A stretch of DNA of 64,000 nt from Strongylocentrotus droebachiensis (lineage: Eukaryota; Echinodermata; Echinoidea; Camarodonta; Strongylocentrotidae), in assembly GCA_035222895.1 (NCBI GenBank), contig JAVYIG010000164.1:558001-622000 (forward strand). Direction: 5' to 3'. Below are positions 37,126 to 48,059 of the stretch, piece by piece. The notes beneath the pieces are model-generated. The model searched no databases. It was not told where the DNA came from and saw only the letters and a list, made by a program, of their open reading frames with translations. Each line of letters starts with the position of its first letter. Position 1 is the stretch's first letter. A program made the position numbers and the translations under genes.

Positions 37126-40095
37126 TTAATTTGGAGTATGGGATTCATACGATTGAATGATAGTTTTTTTTAGAGTGGCTTTCAAGGAGTATATGGTCGA
37201 ACAAGATTTAATATTGTCTGAAAGATTATTCCAGATGTCTGGACCATGATGACGAATTGATTTAGAGGCAATTAACAGTCTTGGGTTTGTGAGATGAAAG
37301 TTTCCGGATATGCGAGTTGGGTAGGTATGGACAGAGCTATTGAACTTAAACATGTCATCAAAAGACGAAGGGAGCAGATTATTAATATACTTAAACATAA
37401 TGATAGCTATTTGAATAGTATATAAGTCGGCAATTTTTAGTGCTTTTTGTTTAAAAAATAAAGGATCGGTGTGGGCCAAGTAATGCGATCCTGTACAAAT
37501 GCGAATTGCTCTCTTTTGTAGTTTAAAAATAGGAGACAGCTTTGTAGAACCACAACTAGCCCAAACAACGTTACAGTAGGTTATATATGGGAGTACTAAC
37601 GAATTATACAATAAAAATAAAGTTTTATGAGGTAAAATAAATCTTAACTTGGAAATTATTCCAATACTTTTTGAGATACTTATTATGATATGGTGCAGAT
37701 GATCATTCCAAGATAAAGTTTGATCTATGATAACACCTAAAAATCTAGAGTGAGTTTTCTGCTCTAATGGCATGCCGTCAATCTGTAAGTGAATTGGAGT
37801 ATCAGTAATATGAGAATGGTGTTTAAAATAGATGAAGTGGGTCTTTTTTGTGTTCAAAGATAATTTGTTAGCTTTAAACCATTGTGATACTTTGTCTATT
37901 TCATGATTTAATATGTTGTTTAAGGAAGTGAGATTTTTATGAGAAAAAAAGATATTTGTGTCGTCGGCGAATAATACAAAAGATAAAATGGAGGATGTAT
38001 TAATAATGTCATTGACATATAGCAGAAATAACAGTGGGCCTAGAATGGAGCCTTGAGGGACACCACATTGAACTAAAAGTGAATCAGAGTCATAACCATT
38101 AAATGTGACATATTGTCTTCGATTTCTTAAATAATCTTTAAACCAAAGGAGTGATTGACCTCGTATACCATAATAATTAAGTTTTGAAAGTAAAATATCG
38201 TGATTAAGTGTATCGAATGCCTTACTGAGGTCACAAAATATACCAATGACATGTTCTTTGTTAGCTATGGCGTTTGTAATTTTATCATAAATTTGGATTA
38301 AAGCCAGGTTTGTTGAGTAATTTTTTCTGAAGCCATATTGATTAGAAGTTAGCAAATTGTGTTTGTTGATAAATTCATAGAGTCTATTATATACTATTTT
38401 TTCAAAAATTTTGGATATACTTGGGAGTAGAGATATGGGGCGATAATTCGTAATTTCATGAGGATTGTCTTTTTTGAAAATTGGATTGATTTTGGCGATT
38501 TTGAATAAGTCCGGAAAAACACCTTGTGATAATGATTTATTGAAAATGTGACTAAGAGGGTTAGCAAGTGGGTGGATTATTTCTTTTAAAAGAGACACAC
38601 TAATTCTATCATGCCCATGAGATTTGGAGTTGTTAAGAGAACGTGTAATATTGATAATTTCGGTGGGGTTCGTAGGGCTCAAGAACAGAGAATGTGGATT
38701 AGGTTGGGGGAGATAATCCGTGAAATGCGCATTTCGGCTATTAATCTTGCTTGCAAGTTCGGGTCCGATGTTTGTAAAAAATGAATTAAATGAGTTTGCA
38801 TGAAGGGAAGAGTCAACTTTAGAACCATTTAAAGTCATATCATCAGTAGGTGGGGGATTTGCCTTAGTTCCCATAACCTCTTTGATGACTTTCCATGTTG
38901 CATTAGTATTTGAACTGACGTCCTTTATTCTATTAGCATAATACATTTTACGTGATATACGAATTAATTTTGTCAACTTGTTGCGATATAACTTGTATGT
39001 TTTTGAATTGGCTTCAGTAGGATTGTGTAAATGTGATTTGTAAAGGCGATTACGTGTCTGTATTGATTTCAAAAAACCCTTTGTTATCCAAGGATGTTTG
39101 GGGGTTTTTCTATTATTTTTTACTTTACCTATGGGAATATTTTTTTCATAATAATGTTGTAATTTATTATTCAAGAGATTATATGATATGTTCGCGTCAG
39201 CTTCATTGTATACATCCTCCCATCCCTCAATTAATAAGTCTTGCTTCATTAATTCAATATTACGTTTAGATTCTTTTCGATATGTACGTTGGTTTAATGA
39301 TTTGGGGCATGGTAGTTTTAATTCACAAGTTAAAAATATTGGTAAGTGGTCTGAAACTTCAGAGCATAGAATTCCTCCTATCATTTTGTTATTCATGTTG
39401 TTATGTACGTTGGAAAAAATGTTGTCAATTTGAGTTGATGAATGTGGGTTAATTCTGGTGGATTTATTGATGAATGAATGGAAGCCGAATGAGTACATAA
39501 GTTTCATAAAATTGTTTGGGTTATTATTGACGACTGAGGGTAAGAAATTGATATTAAAATCTCCAAGAATAAAAGTATGCTTATTTTCATTACCTATTAT
39601 ATAGAGATATTGCTCAAGTTCCTTATAAAATAAATCAAGATTAGAGCCTGGCGGTCTATAAATCAAACCTATGATGATATTCTTAAATCCTGTGTTTTCA
39701 ATTTCAATGAATAAAGTCTCTGCATGTAACAGTTTCACATCGGAACGGATCTTAAATTTCAGTTTTTCAGCAATGTAGAAGGCCACGCCTCCGCCTCTTT
39801 TTCCTTTGCGATCTGCCCTTATCAACTTATAATTTGGTAAATTAAACAAATCTGGGGAATTTTCATGTAGCCATGTCTCGCTAATACCAATAACAGAGAA
39901 TTTGAAATTGTTTAACGTGTGTAAGAGATTTTCAAAATATTCGAAGTTTCTATTCAGACTTCTTAAATTTGCATGTAGAAGGGAAATTTCATTTGGATTA
40001 CTATCAAACATGTTATTGAATTCTTGAGGTGTGTAGTATTTGCTATTGTATGAATTTTCTATGTAATTATCAGGAATAAAAGAGAGTGACTCCAT
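37126..40095 (-). CDS. CR1-like non-LTR retrotransposon polyprotein, endonuclease plus reverse transcriptase (intact ORF)
   Basis: 989 residues. The N-terminal apurinic-like endonuclease shows H-A-N-L-R-S-L (about 41-47), S-E-T-W (72-75), L-I-Y-R-P-P (144-149), G-D-F-N (178-181), D-N-I-F (224-227) and S-D-H (248-250). The reverse transcriptase shows N-Y-R-P-I-S-L-L (550-557), F-C-D-L-S-K-A-F-D (620-628), G-V-P-Q-G-S-I-L-G-P (678-687) and the catalytic F-A-D-D-T-N (709-714). The single-ORF layout and motif spelling fit the CR1/jockey group. The protein nicks target DNA and copies its own RNA by target-primed reverse transcription. The ORF has no stop or frameshift, so the copy is young or recently active. 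It lies antisense in intron 6. No ORF1 was identified upstream; 40096-40316 is a short ORF without known domains. Confidence 0.9.
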   Translation of the reverse strand: MESLSFIPDNYIENSYNSKYYTPQEFNNMFDSNPNEISLLHANLRSLNRNFEYFENLLHTLNNFKFSVIGISETWLHENSPDLFNLPNYKLIRADRKGKRGGGVAFYIAEKLKFKIRSDVKLLHAETLFIEIENTGFKNIIIGLIYRPPGSNLDLFYKELEQYLYIIGNENKHTFILGDFNINFLPSVVNNNPNNFMKLMYSFGFHSFINKSTRINPHSSTQIDNIFSNVHNNMNNKMIGGILCSEVSDHLPIFLTCELKLPCPKSLNQRTYRKESKRNIELMKQDLLIEGWEDVYNEADANISYNLLNNKLQHYYEKNIPIGKVKNNRKTPKHPWITKGFLKSIQTRNRLYKSHLHNPTEANSKTYKLYRNKLTKLIRISRKMYYANRIKDVSSNTNATWKVIKEVMGTKANPPPTDDMTLNGSKVDSSLHANSFNSFFTNIGPELASKINSRNAHFTDYLPQPNPHSLFLSPTNPTEIINITRSLNNSKSHGHDRISVSLLKEIIHPLANPLSHIFNKSLSQGVFPDLFKIAKINPIFKKDNPHEITNYRPISLLPSISKIFEKIVYNRLYEFINKHNLLTSNQYGFRKNYSTNLALIQIYDKITNAIANKEHVIGIFCDLSKAFDTLNHDILLSKLNYYGIRGQSLLWFKDYLRNRRQYVTFNGYDSDSLLVQCGVPQGSILGPLLFLLYVNDIINTSSILSFVLFADDTNIFFSHKNLTSLNNILNHEIDKVSQWFKANKLSLNTKKTHFIYFKHHSHITDTPIHLQIDGMPLEQKTHSRFLGVIIDQTLSWNDHLHHIIISISKSIGIISKLRFILPHKTLFLLYNSLVLPYITYCNVVWASCGSTKLSPIFKLQKRAIRICTGSHYLAHTDPLFFKQKALKIADLYTIQIAIIMFKYINNLLPSSFDDMFKFNSSVHTYPTRISGNFHLTNPRLLIASKSIRHHGPDIWNNLSDNIKSCSTIYSLKATLKKTIIQSYESHTPN

Positions 40096-40860
40096 CAGAA
40101 ACGATAAAATGTAAAGTACCAGATATTATGTAAGGGATCAACTGCAAGCGTGCTTGTGGTGTAGGTGCGTTTGCAAGTGACTGAACGTGTGTTCGTGTGT
40201 GTCAGTGGTGCTGATGTGCAGTCAATATCAATATAAAGTTCATCTATAAAAATAATAAGACCCATCTTGGTCAGCATAAGAAAATCACTGGAAGCAGTAG
40301 AGCAGAGCTCAACCACCTAAGAACATATATATAATAGTTGAAATAATTTACACATAAAAGAATAATAAATAAGCGGTCACATAAGGAGCAAACCCAGGAA
40401 TATACTTTTTTTTATCATAAAGTGCAACGAAGCCATACGTTAAATAAGCTCAGGGGTGTGAACAATGTAGGAATATTGTTCATATAAATGTGATAAAGAA
40501 GCATGAGTGGATCAGGATCCACTCAGTGTATCCACTGAGTGTATCGGCCTTCAAAATTTAGATAAAATAAAATGAAAAATATGTATGTTTGTTTTTTGTT
40601 TGTTTGTTTTTTATTTTGTATTTTCCTATCTTCTGTATAATAGTTACTGTCATAACCAAAAATAGTATTCCTCTTGTAAACTTAAAGGTTAGCAAGGAGT
40701 GCAAGATATTAAAAAAAGTACATAGCTACTGAGTGGTTACATACATTTCACATTGTATTGATCAGATTCAAAATTAATGATCGCCTTATACACCAGGTGT
40801 AGTAAAGTAATTCCACTTTCGTGTTGCCTAACATTTCAGAAAAATAGAGGTACAATAACA
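40096..40860. other. sequence upstream of the LINE ORF, no gene seen
   Basis: Probably contains the LINE 5' untranslated region on the - strand. A short TG/TTTG-rich stretch lies at about 40586-40620. No further feature is supported. Confidence 0.5.
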
Positions 40861-43410
40861 ATTAATCTTGCGTAGCCACACCCCCTATGATCAGAAACGT
40901 GGATGCATATACATGCGTGTAAACAAGACTGATATGAAAAATACAGAAGTCTGTTACAAAACTCTATCAATCAGCATCGAAATACACGCCCAGTCGGGCG
41001 CTTCAGCAGAGTATCAAGATAAAATTATGATAAACAAGAGTGGAGTAGACACACCCCTCTGATTAGAGAGTACATGATATATACAGTGACGAAAGTTTGA
41101 CAAGGGGTGAATGGTGAGGTAACTGTGAGGCCACAACAAACATTATTAAGATACCTGTACGTGCCAAGTCGGGCATTAGGAATTACAATTCAAGTAAATC
41201 GTATAAAATAGTTGAGATTGTGAACAATACAAAAGGGTAGATTGGGTCAGTCTTCTGCATTAAAGGCCTATAGTGCAGAGATAATTGAAAGGGGGGAAAA
41301 ACGCAGAATATAGAAAGCGATCCGCATTGTAGTATGCACATTCAATAAATCAGTGTAATTTATTCTGTACGTTGTGGTATCACGGATCTACTACTCTGAA
41401 TCAACACTTGTTTGCCCTCTCGAGTATGTCAACTGAGTATCATAACAAAAAGGGATTGATCATGCGTGTACAGCCACACCCTCTCTGATCAGGCACTTGG
41501 ATGCATGCTTGTTTTCATTGTAGGGACTGATTGGCCAAATAATAAAGTTTTTACAAAGCTCAGATCAATCAGCTTTGAAAAACCCTGCATGTCGAGCATT
41601 TAGTAATGTATCAGTATAAGTGTACGTTAATCTCACATGGAATAGCCACGCCCCCTGGTCAGACAGCGCATGCTGTGCATGGTGTATGCAGGCACACAAA
41701 TTGTAATTAGTATATTTAACAAGCCGATGTAATTGGTCATGCGTATTGTGAAATTAACCCATACCTGCCCTAACGAGCATTTTAGTTGAGTGTCATGATA
41801 AATGGAGATTAATCATGCATGTATAGCCACACACTTTTTTGACCAGGCACTTGGGTGCATGTGTGTTTTTAATATCAGGGCCGGTTTGTCAAATAGAGGA
41901 CTTTGTTACTGAGCCATTGTCTGTTATAGAAAATATCCTTGAAATTCAGGAAGATTGTTTAGGCGCACGAAAGGGCGATCTTGGGAATACAATTTCACCT
42001 GCGCTATATGTATACAGCTGTTAAAATTTACAATCCCAACAATATGCTTACAGTTCTTTGGTCAAGAAATGCGGCAAATTAGTCTTCAAGTTGAATATCT
42101 ACACACATTGAAAAGCATCAAGCAGTCAAGAATGTGGATTGTATTTTTATTTTTTTCCTAAAGATAAACAATACTGTGTAGGATGCTTTTCACAAAATTA
42201 GAAGTTTAAAGTTATGTTCAACCCGACATTTCACGGGTGTAAACAATCGGGGATTTGTATGGGTGTAACGGTCTCTAAAATTAACATAAAGAAGCGAGAA
42301 TACTAATTGTTTCTTTCTGTAGCTTTCTTAATTTGTGCAGAGTAATCATCATTTCGTATTCCTTAAAAGGTTTGTGATTTATTTAATATAGAAAATTAAG
42401 TACAACACTAGCAGATGGTTAAATACATTTCACATTGTATAAATCAGTTTCAAATGATAGACTCATGCCCAGGGTATCGTGAATCAATCACTTCATGCCT
42501 GCATTGGCGAACATTTCAGGTAAAGTGCGAGTCATGTATGGAATAGCCACGCCCTCCCTGATCAGACAAGTGGATACACATGTGCGAGTTTGGTACACAT
42601 GAATGTAGGGCTGATTTGGAAATATCAAGCAGCATTGAAATACCCGACTCGTCGGGCGTTTTGGTAGAGTACCCGAATAAGTGTATGTTAGTCATGCATG
42701 AAATAGCCACGCCTTGTCTGATCAGACAGCGCATGTACCTGGTGTATGCATGCACACAAGTTGTAATTAACATATTTAACAGGCTAATGTAATTGGGAAT
42801 GCGCATTGAGATCAACCCATACCTGTCTAGTAGGGGTCCAAGGATGGAGATTGATCATGCATGTATAGCCACACCCCCTCAGACAAGACATTAGGGCGCG
42901 TGCGTGTTTTCAATCATGGAGCTCGTTTTTAGCTCCATGCTCGTACCAAATAGTACTGAAGCACAGATAGGTGTATTGTTCAATAATGGAAAAGCCACGC
43001 CCCCTCCAATCATACAGTTCATAATGTACATGAGGCGTTCAGGCACGCGCACGCGAGGGGTGAATTGTGGTGTTAATGTGAGGCCATGCATGAACAACCG
43101 AATTAACCACAACTATTCATTGTTTGGACGAACAAATTGGATTACATTTCAAGCGAATCGTTTATAATAGTTGAGATGGCTAACAATAAAAAAGGTGCTA
43201 ATCACACCCTCATTCATTTCTCAGTCAAACAAATTGGATTACATTTCAAAACGAATCGTTTAAAATAGTTGAGATGGTGAACAAAAAAAAACCAAACAAA
43301 ATGCTAATCACACCCTCATTCATTGCTTAGTCAAACAAATTGGATTACATTTCAAACGAACCGATTAAAATAGTTGAGATTGTGAACAATGAAGGTGCAC
43401 TGATTACCAT
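40861..43410. repeat. degenerate composite tandem array with TAGCCACGCCCC motifs
   Basis: At least eight copies of a block like TAGCCACRCCCCCTCTGATC, often followed by AGACA and a GCATG-rich segment, begin near 40873, 41470, 41643, 41822, 42543, 42704, 42864 and 42988. Interleaved are copies of a second unit with ATTACATTTCAAACGAATCG then AATAGTTGAGATNGTGAACA (about 41180, 43125, 43225, 43340). The last three form a tandem run of about 100-bp period. No coding potential. The block contains GC-box/CACCC-type sequences. Confidence 0.7.
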
Positions 43411-44231
43411 AAGAATACTACCAATCTTCAGTTTGTAAGGTTTGACAAGAGACTAGAGGTAATTGAACGGTAAAAATGACAAAATAGTAAATAAAGTGGT
43501 TACCAATTCAGTGAATATACATTCAGCATTATGCAAATGATTTTTCAAAAAAGATACATGTACTAAACAGGGAGCAACTTGCTTCTCCTTGTATGTAGTC
43601 ATGGCATTAAACACGTGATATTATTAAGATTTGGTATATACAAAATATTGATAAATTAGTATCAGGTGTTGCCTAACAGAAATAATTCACTGTACACATT
43701 ACATTAATACTGATTCATTTTTGTTAATTATTTTATCTATTTATTATTTTTTTTTCCTCTTTTTTTTTTCTTTTTTCTTTTGCCATTATTTTTCCCCAAA
43801 ATGTGTTTCTTATAGAAAATATTGATACTTGGTATCTGAAGACTTCAAATGCAAGCAAAATTTAGTCAATGCCTCTGGCTTTGGTTGGAATAAAAGTAAT
43901 CAAATTGAAAGAGCAATTTGAGAGTAATTTGAAAGTTAGGCAGATACGTTTATGAAGATTTTTACCATCATATGCATAGAGATCAGGGTGACGTTCACTA
44001 AAGCACGTTAAAAATATGGTAATCATATTTGATATTCAAAACACGGCAAAGAAATTTAGACGGCATTCAGTAATTAACAAATAACGAATTATGATAAGGG
44101 AAAAGCGATAAAGTTTCGTTCAGTTGGGAAAAACTGTTGAATCGTAAGATCTCGTTCCATTAGGAAGGTGGGGAAGGAGAAAGAGAGAAAGTTTAGGTTA
44201 TATCGATCACCTGGTATAACGTTGATTTTGC
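43411..44231. other. intronic spacer with no recognised feature
   Basis: AT-rich. T-rich run at about 43735-43800. Nothing else is supported, though the stretch nearest 44231 is probably LINE sequence downstream of the ORF1 fragment. Confidence 0.5.
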
Positions 44232-44577
44232 TCATTCTCTGTAGGGATTCCATGTGGTAGTACCTTTCTCCTTCCATTGGAGGACGATTTTGGCACCTTG
44301 CAACTTTATTCTCGTAGATTGGTTTTTCTCCTTTCGCAGCTTGTAACCAATTTCAGCAAGATGGCCGCGATGAGCCTTCAGGGTGGGAGGGAGGTCCGTC
44401 CTGACCGTTATGCGAGGGGGAGGCGGTGGTGCATGTCGCATTTCCGCTGCGTTTCCTAGTTGCTGCGATGTTTCCTTCGGGCGTCTTTGGTTCTCAAAAG
44501 AAGAAAGAATGAGATCTCTGTCTGGCATCTTGACGAATTTAGCGATTATCGGAGCGGGTCGGGAAAGGGCTGGGGCG
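44232..44577 (-). pseudogene. L1/Tx1-like LINE ORF1, C-terminal half (split by transposon)
   Basis: On the - strand the reading frame continues from the transposon boundary through I-I-A-K-F-V-K-M-P-D-R-D to a stop at 44232. The block V-R-T-D-L-P-P-x-L-K-x-H-R, then G-Y-K-L-R-K-E and R-I-K-L-Q-G, is the C-terminal domain of L1/Tx1-type ORF1 RNA-binding proteins. The N-terminal half lies 13.5 kb away at 58055-58601 on the same strand. Removing the intervening element plus one CCGG restores one uninterrupted frame, so the two are halves of one gene. No ORF2 was recognised downstream. Confidence 0.8.
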
Positions 44578-44581
44578 CCGG
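44578..44581. other. CCGG target-site duplication, left
   Basis: Immediately outside the TGTCATAGGCG terminus. The matching copy is at 58051-58054. CCGG is the reported target of Ginger1 transposons. Confidence 0.7.
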
Positions 44582-44721
44582 TGTCATAGGCGATTTGTTC
44601 CGTGCAGGCGATCGGTTCCTCCGGAACCGATCGCCTGGATATGTACCCGCCGATTTGTTCCGGATTCGTAGATTCGTTCCGCTAGTCACAGGCGATCGGT
44701 TCCGGCCAGGCGATTCGTTCC
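44582..44721. repeat. left terminal repeat with seven copies of a 13-bp motif
   Basis: Copies of GGCGATYNGTTCC or its complement lie at 44589-44601, 44607-44619, 44623-44635 (inverted), 44649-44661, 44669-44680, 44691-44703 and 44709-44721. The second and third form a perfect palindrome. Clustered subterminal motifs of this kind are usually transposase-binding sites; that role is inferred. Confidence 0.8.
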
Positions 44722-46133
44722 GAATCTCATCGGAGAGCGTGCGTGCTCACGTATTATTGAATACACGCCATGGTACACCCCTAAAGCAAAATGAACTATT
44801 CTGGTCGGCCTTTGCAACCAATCAAACTTCTCCAAATTAGCTACACCAACGATTGCCAATTTGAGAACTTTGTATAGAAATGCAGATTCCCGTTGTTCAA
44901 ATATGTTGATAATTGCGGCCAATGATTGACCACAAACAGTAACTATAGACAGCGCCGTCGCGAAGCTACGGGGACTGGGTGGTCTAGCAAAAAGGGCAGT
45001 TGTTGCCATATAGGCTTAGTTTGCCTGTAAAAGCAGATGTCGGGGTGTTTTCTAATCATGCCTTAATTCTAATTTGGTTTGAATGCTGCTTTATATGATA
45101 TCGTGTTACGTCAACCACCTATTACCGGGCTTCATCACAGAATCTAATTATGCATGTGGGCTGCATGCATGATGTACATGTAGTTTAAATGAAAGAGATG
45201 CGGGGTGGGGTGGGGGGGGGGGGGGCCGGGGTCAACACAAAAAGAAATGAGTGGTCGAGCTGATAATTAAGAAGGACCAATAAAAAAATAAAACAAAGAA
45301 AAGAAGAGAAAGAAAATTCCTCAAGTAAAAGACGTGTCCGGCAGAATAAAAAAAAAACCCCGACATATTTTGTTGAATTTTCAACCCTTGGTACTAGCCG
45401 ACAAAAGTTAGTGTTAAACAGAGCCATAGCATAGTGTGTCTATACCCCCCCCCCCCCCCATTCCGCTACATACAGTGGCAGATCTGTTGCGCCCCCTTGT
45501 TTGGAAACCACTAATTCCACGTACATTTTCACGTACATGTAGGCCTAATATCAGAAAACTATCGCCTGCCCCCCCCCCCCCCCCCCGTTCATCAAATTTT
45601 CGGGCTGCGCCCGGCCCCTATTTTCGAATCCTGGATCCGCCGCTGTAGTGCGCACCCTTTCCTTACTTATTCCAAGTGCCATTTTAATATCAATTGTCAC
45701 AGTTGCTACGGGCACCTTATACTTTGACAAAGTGGCCCTTGTACCTGCATTATTATGCATTTCCCTTGTAAGCATGCCCTTTGAATCTGTGATGGGTGTC
45801 CCATCTGTAAGTTACACTTTTTTTTCTTTCCCTTTTTTTTAAAAATTAGAATACTTCAGTCTCAGAAAGGCCTCATTCTCTGAAATTTCAGATAATTTTC
45901 TCATTGCCCATGTAACTGGCCTGCATGGAGTGGTTATCTTTATTCTCATGTGCTTTCGATGTAGAAACTGTGAAGCCAGTCAGTGTGGTGTAAGGAAATA
46001 CTTGTGATTAACTGATCATCCATAAAAAATTAAAAAAGAAACCATGAGCCTGCATGCATGTAACGCAGCAAAAAAGAAAAAAAAAGAAAAATAAAAGGGG
46101 GATATGGGACAGCGTAACAAGGGTTGCGTTAGT
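44722..46133. other. transposon interior, no gene supported
   Basis: Contains a CpG-rich stretch near 44940-44990, G- and C-runs at 45210-45230, 45445-45460 and 45570-45587, and a hAT-like 3' terminus ending near 45645 (CTGGATCCGCCGCTG) related to the element at 31574. Its left end (CAGTGGCAGATC at 45473) lacks a matching duplication. ORFs here have no recognisable domain. Confidence 0.45.

Positions 46134-46168
<35 letters not shown>
46134..46168. repeat. 35-G homopolymer
   Basis: An uninterrupted run of 35 G, one of the longest in the window, able in principle to form G-quadruplex structures. The assembled length may be unreliable. Confidence 0.9.
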
Positions 46169-46171
<3 letters not shown>

Positions 46172-47466
46172 GGGGGGAAATTTAAATTTTATTTCAAAGG
46201 GTCCCAAATGAGAGGTGGTTTTATAAGGGGGAAGGTACCTAAGAGGGACATGTGAAAGGGGAGATGTGAAGGAATTTAGGGAATCATATACACAGTCTAC
46301 TCCCGTTATAACGAGCACATATACGAGATTCCCTTTTAAAGACGCAATTCTACTACCGTCCCTGTTTCAAACATGTGCACATGGGTTAATTGGCTTGGTC
46401 GCAAGCACCTTGTTATTTTCTAAATGTGTTCATTACTGTTTAAACCAATTTCATTTTTTTTTCTATATATCTTGTCAAGATGCATTCATTCAAATTCTTC
46501 GACCGCTAGTTCTGAAATGTATTGTCTATGCGACAAACTGAATGTGAATAGCAACTGATTAAAATTGCAATGCATGTACATGTGAATTTATTAAGCAGTA
46601 CTACTATATTAATATCTACAGTCACTTGTTTACCAGAAGCAAGAAGCTCTCTGGATCTACCGTATGCTTCTCACCCTCTTTCGCTCCGACTCTCCTACAC
46701 TCTCTTCTAAACCAAAATTGTACTGTGTGGCTTATTCTTCTTTAAATATATATATATTTTCAACTAAAAGTCAAATGTACTTTATATGTTCTTGTACAAT
46801 ACCCAAATGATTTTTCTGCAAATATTAATAAAATCATACAGCTTGAATTAATGTACACTGAAAATGAACATAAAGATTTATGTAATTATTTTAAATGTCA
46901 AAACTTTTATTCTTCAAAATATGATATGCTTTTCTTTTCACAACGGCACATCAAAGAATCACGCTTTGAAGCACCACATGAAATGATGCAATAGGCAAGC
47001 GCTGGACATAATTTCTTTTTCTTTTTTTTTACAATGCAAGTAAAACGATATGATATGATACATGTTATGATACATATGTACATGAATTAAGCATGTTAAA
47101 CATTTCAGAATGTTCTACGTATTTATGTACCAACATTTAGCTATCGTAATCAAGCTCATTATTCTCGATTGAATGAACTAAAATCCTCATAGTTTAAAAG
47201 CCTTGATAATATATAACTGTAATTTGTGTTGAATAGAAATTAGTAAAACAAGAATTCCCATCAATGAAAGATACTATTAAAACTCCAATCAATGACAAAG
47301 TGAGACTAGAAATATCACTGAAAGTAATCAATATTGAGAAATAATTCTGATCTGAAATATATCTCACACTTCTGTTGCATTCCCATGAACTCTAAAATGG
47401 AAAACTTGATCAAATAATTATTCCTCTACGATATTCTGAACTAAAATATTGTTTTCTGATGCATTA
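46169..47466. other. transposon interior, no gene supported
   Basis: AT-rich. ACTCCCGTTATAACGAGCAC at about 46301 has a relative at about 49364, so a dispersed repeat is present. No coding signal. Confidence 0.5.
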
Positions 47467-48059
47467 AAGGGACCAGAAAGTGAGAGATCATGGGGAAAGG
47501 CATGGTATCCTCGGATGAAACAATTACATAGCCAGCTCTCTGATGGCGCAGTCACATTTCCACTGCGGGCCCGCACGACGTGTAGAAAACAGTTCTTTTT
47601 GCCATTTCCATAAGGTGCAGTACAGCGGAAATGTGACTGCGGGCGTTAGAGAGAGGGCCTGATGGGTGTTACATAATCCCCGGCGACAAACTGTCTGGGG
47701 GAAAAGCAAATAAAGATATTGCGAGACCTGGATTTTCTCCAAGGTTAGGCTAAACAACCAGAAGTAAACTAGCCTGTGTTTTGTATTTGGAAATGTTGGA
47801 GCATTAGTATACAAGTCGTTTCTTCGATAGTGAATATGGTGAGACCTGTTAAGAGTCTAACGTTAAAGACCAAGTATTGTTGAGAAATGCCAGAACCCGA
47901 AGTATTTGAATGGACTGAGTCGGTCAACTTCGTACTGTCCGAACATTTATTACAGTTAGTCCGACGGCCTCGCACGACGGATGGGTTATAATGCAAACAG
48001 GCATTTTGCAAATTCTGTATGATAAACTTTCCCCATGATCCCTCACTTTCTGGTCCCTT
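47467..48059. mobile_element. inverted-repeat MITE nested in the Ginger-like element
   Basis: The ends are 33-bp inverted repeats with one mismatch, beginning AAGGGACCAGAAAGTGAG. A second inverted pair around GCAGTCACATTTCC lies inside (about 47550 and 47620). The flanks give TTAA on the left and only a degenerate match on the right, so the superfamily is unclear. ORFs inside are not recognised. Confidence 0.65.

Noticed and set aside
43120-43400. Regularly spaced direct repeats, considered as a CRISPR-like array
   Set aside because: The genome is eukaryotic, the units are about 100 bp and degenerate, and the spacers are themselves similar. It is a tandem repeat.
45473-45645. Second hAT-like element with CAGTGGCAGATC and CTGGATCCGCCGCTG ends
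   Set aside because: No matching 8-bp or 5-bp duplication flanks it, so the left boundary cannot be supported.
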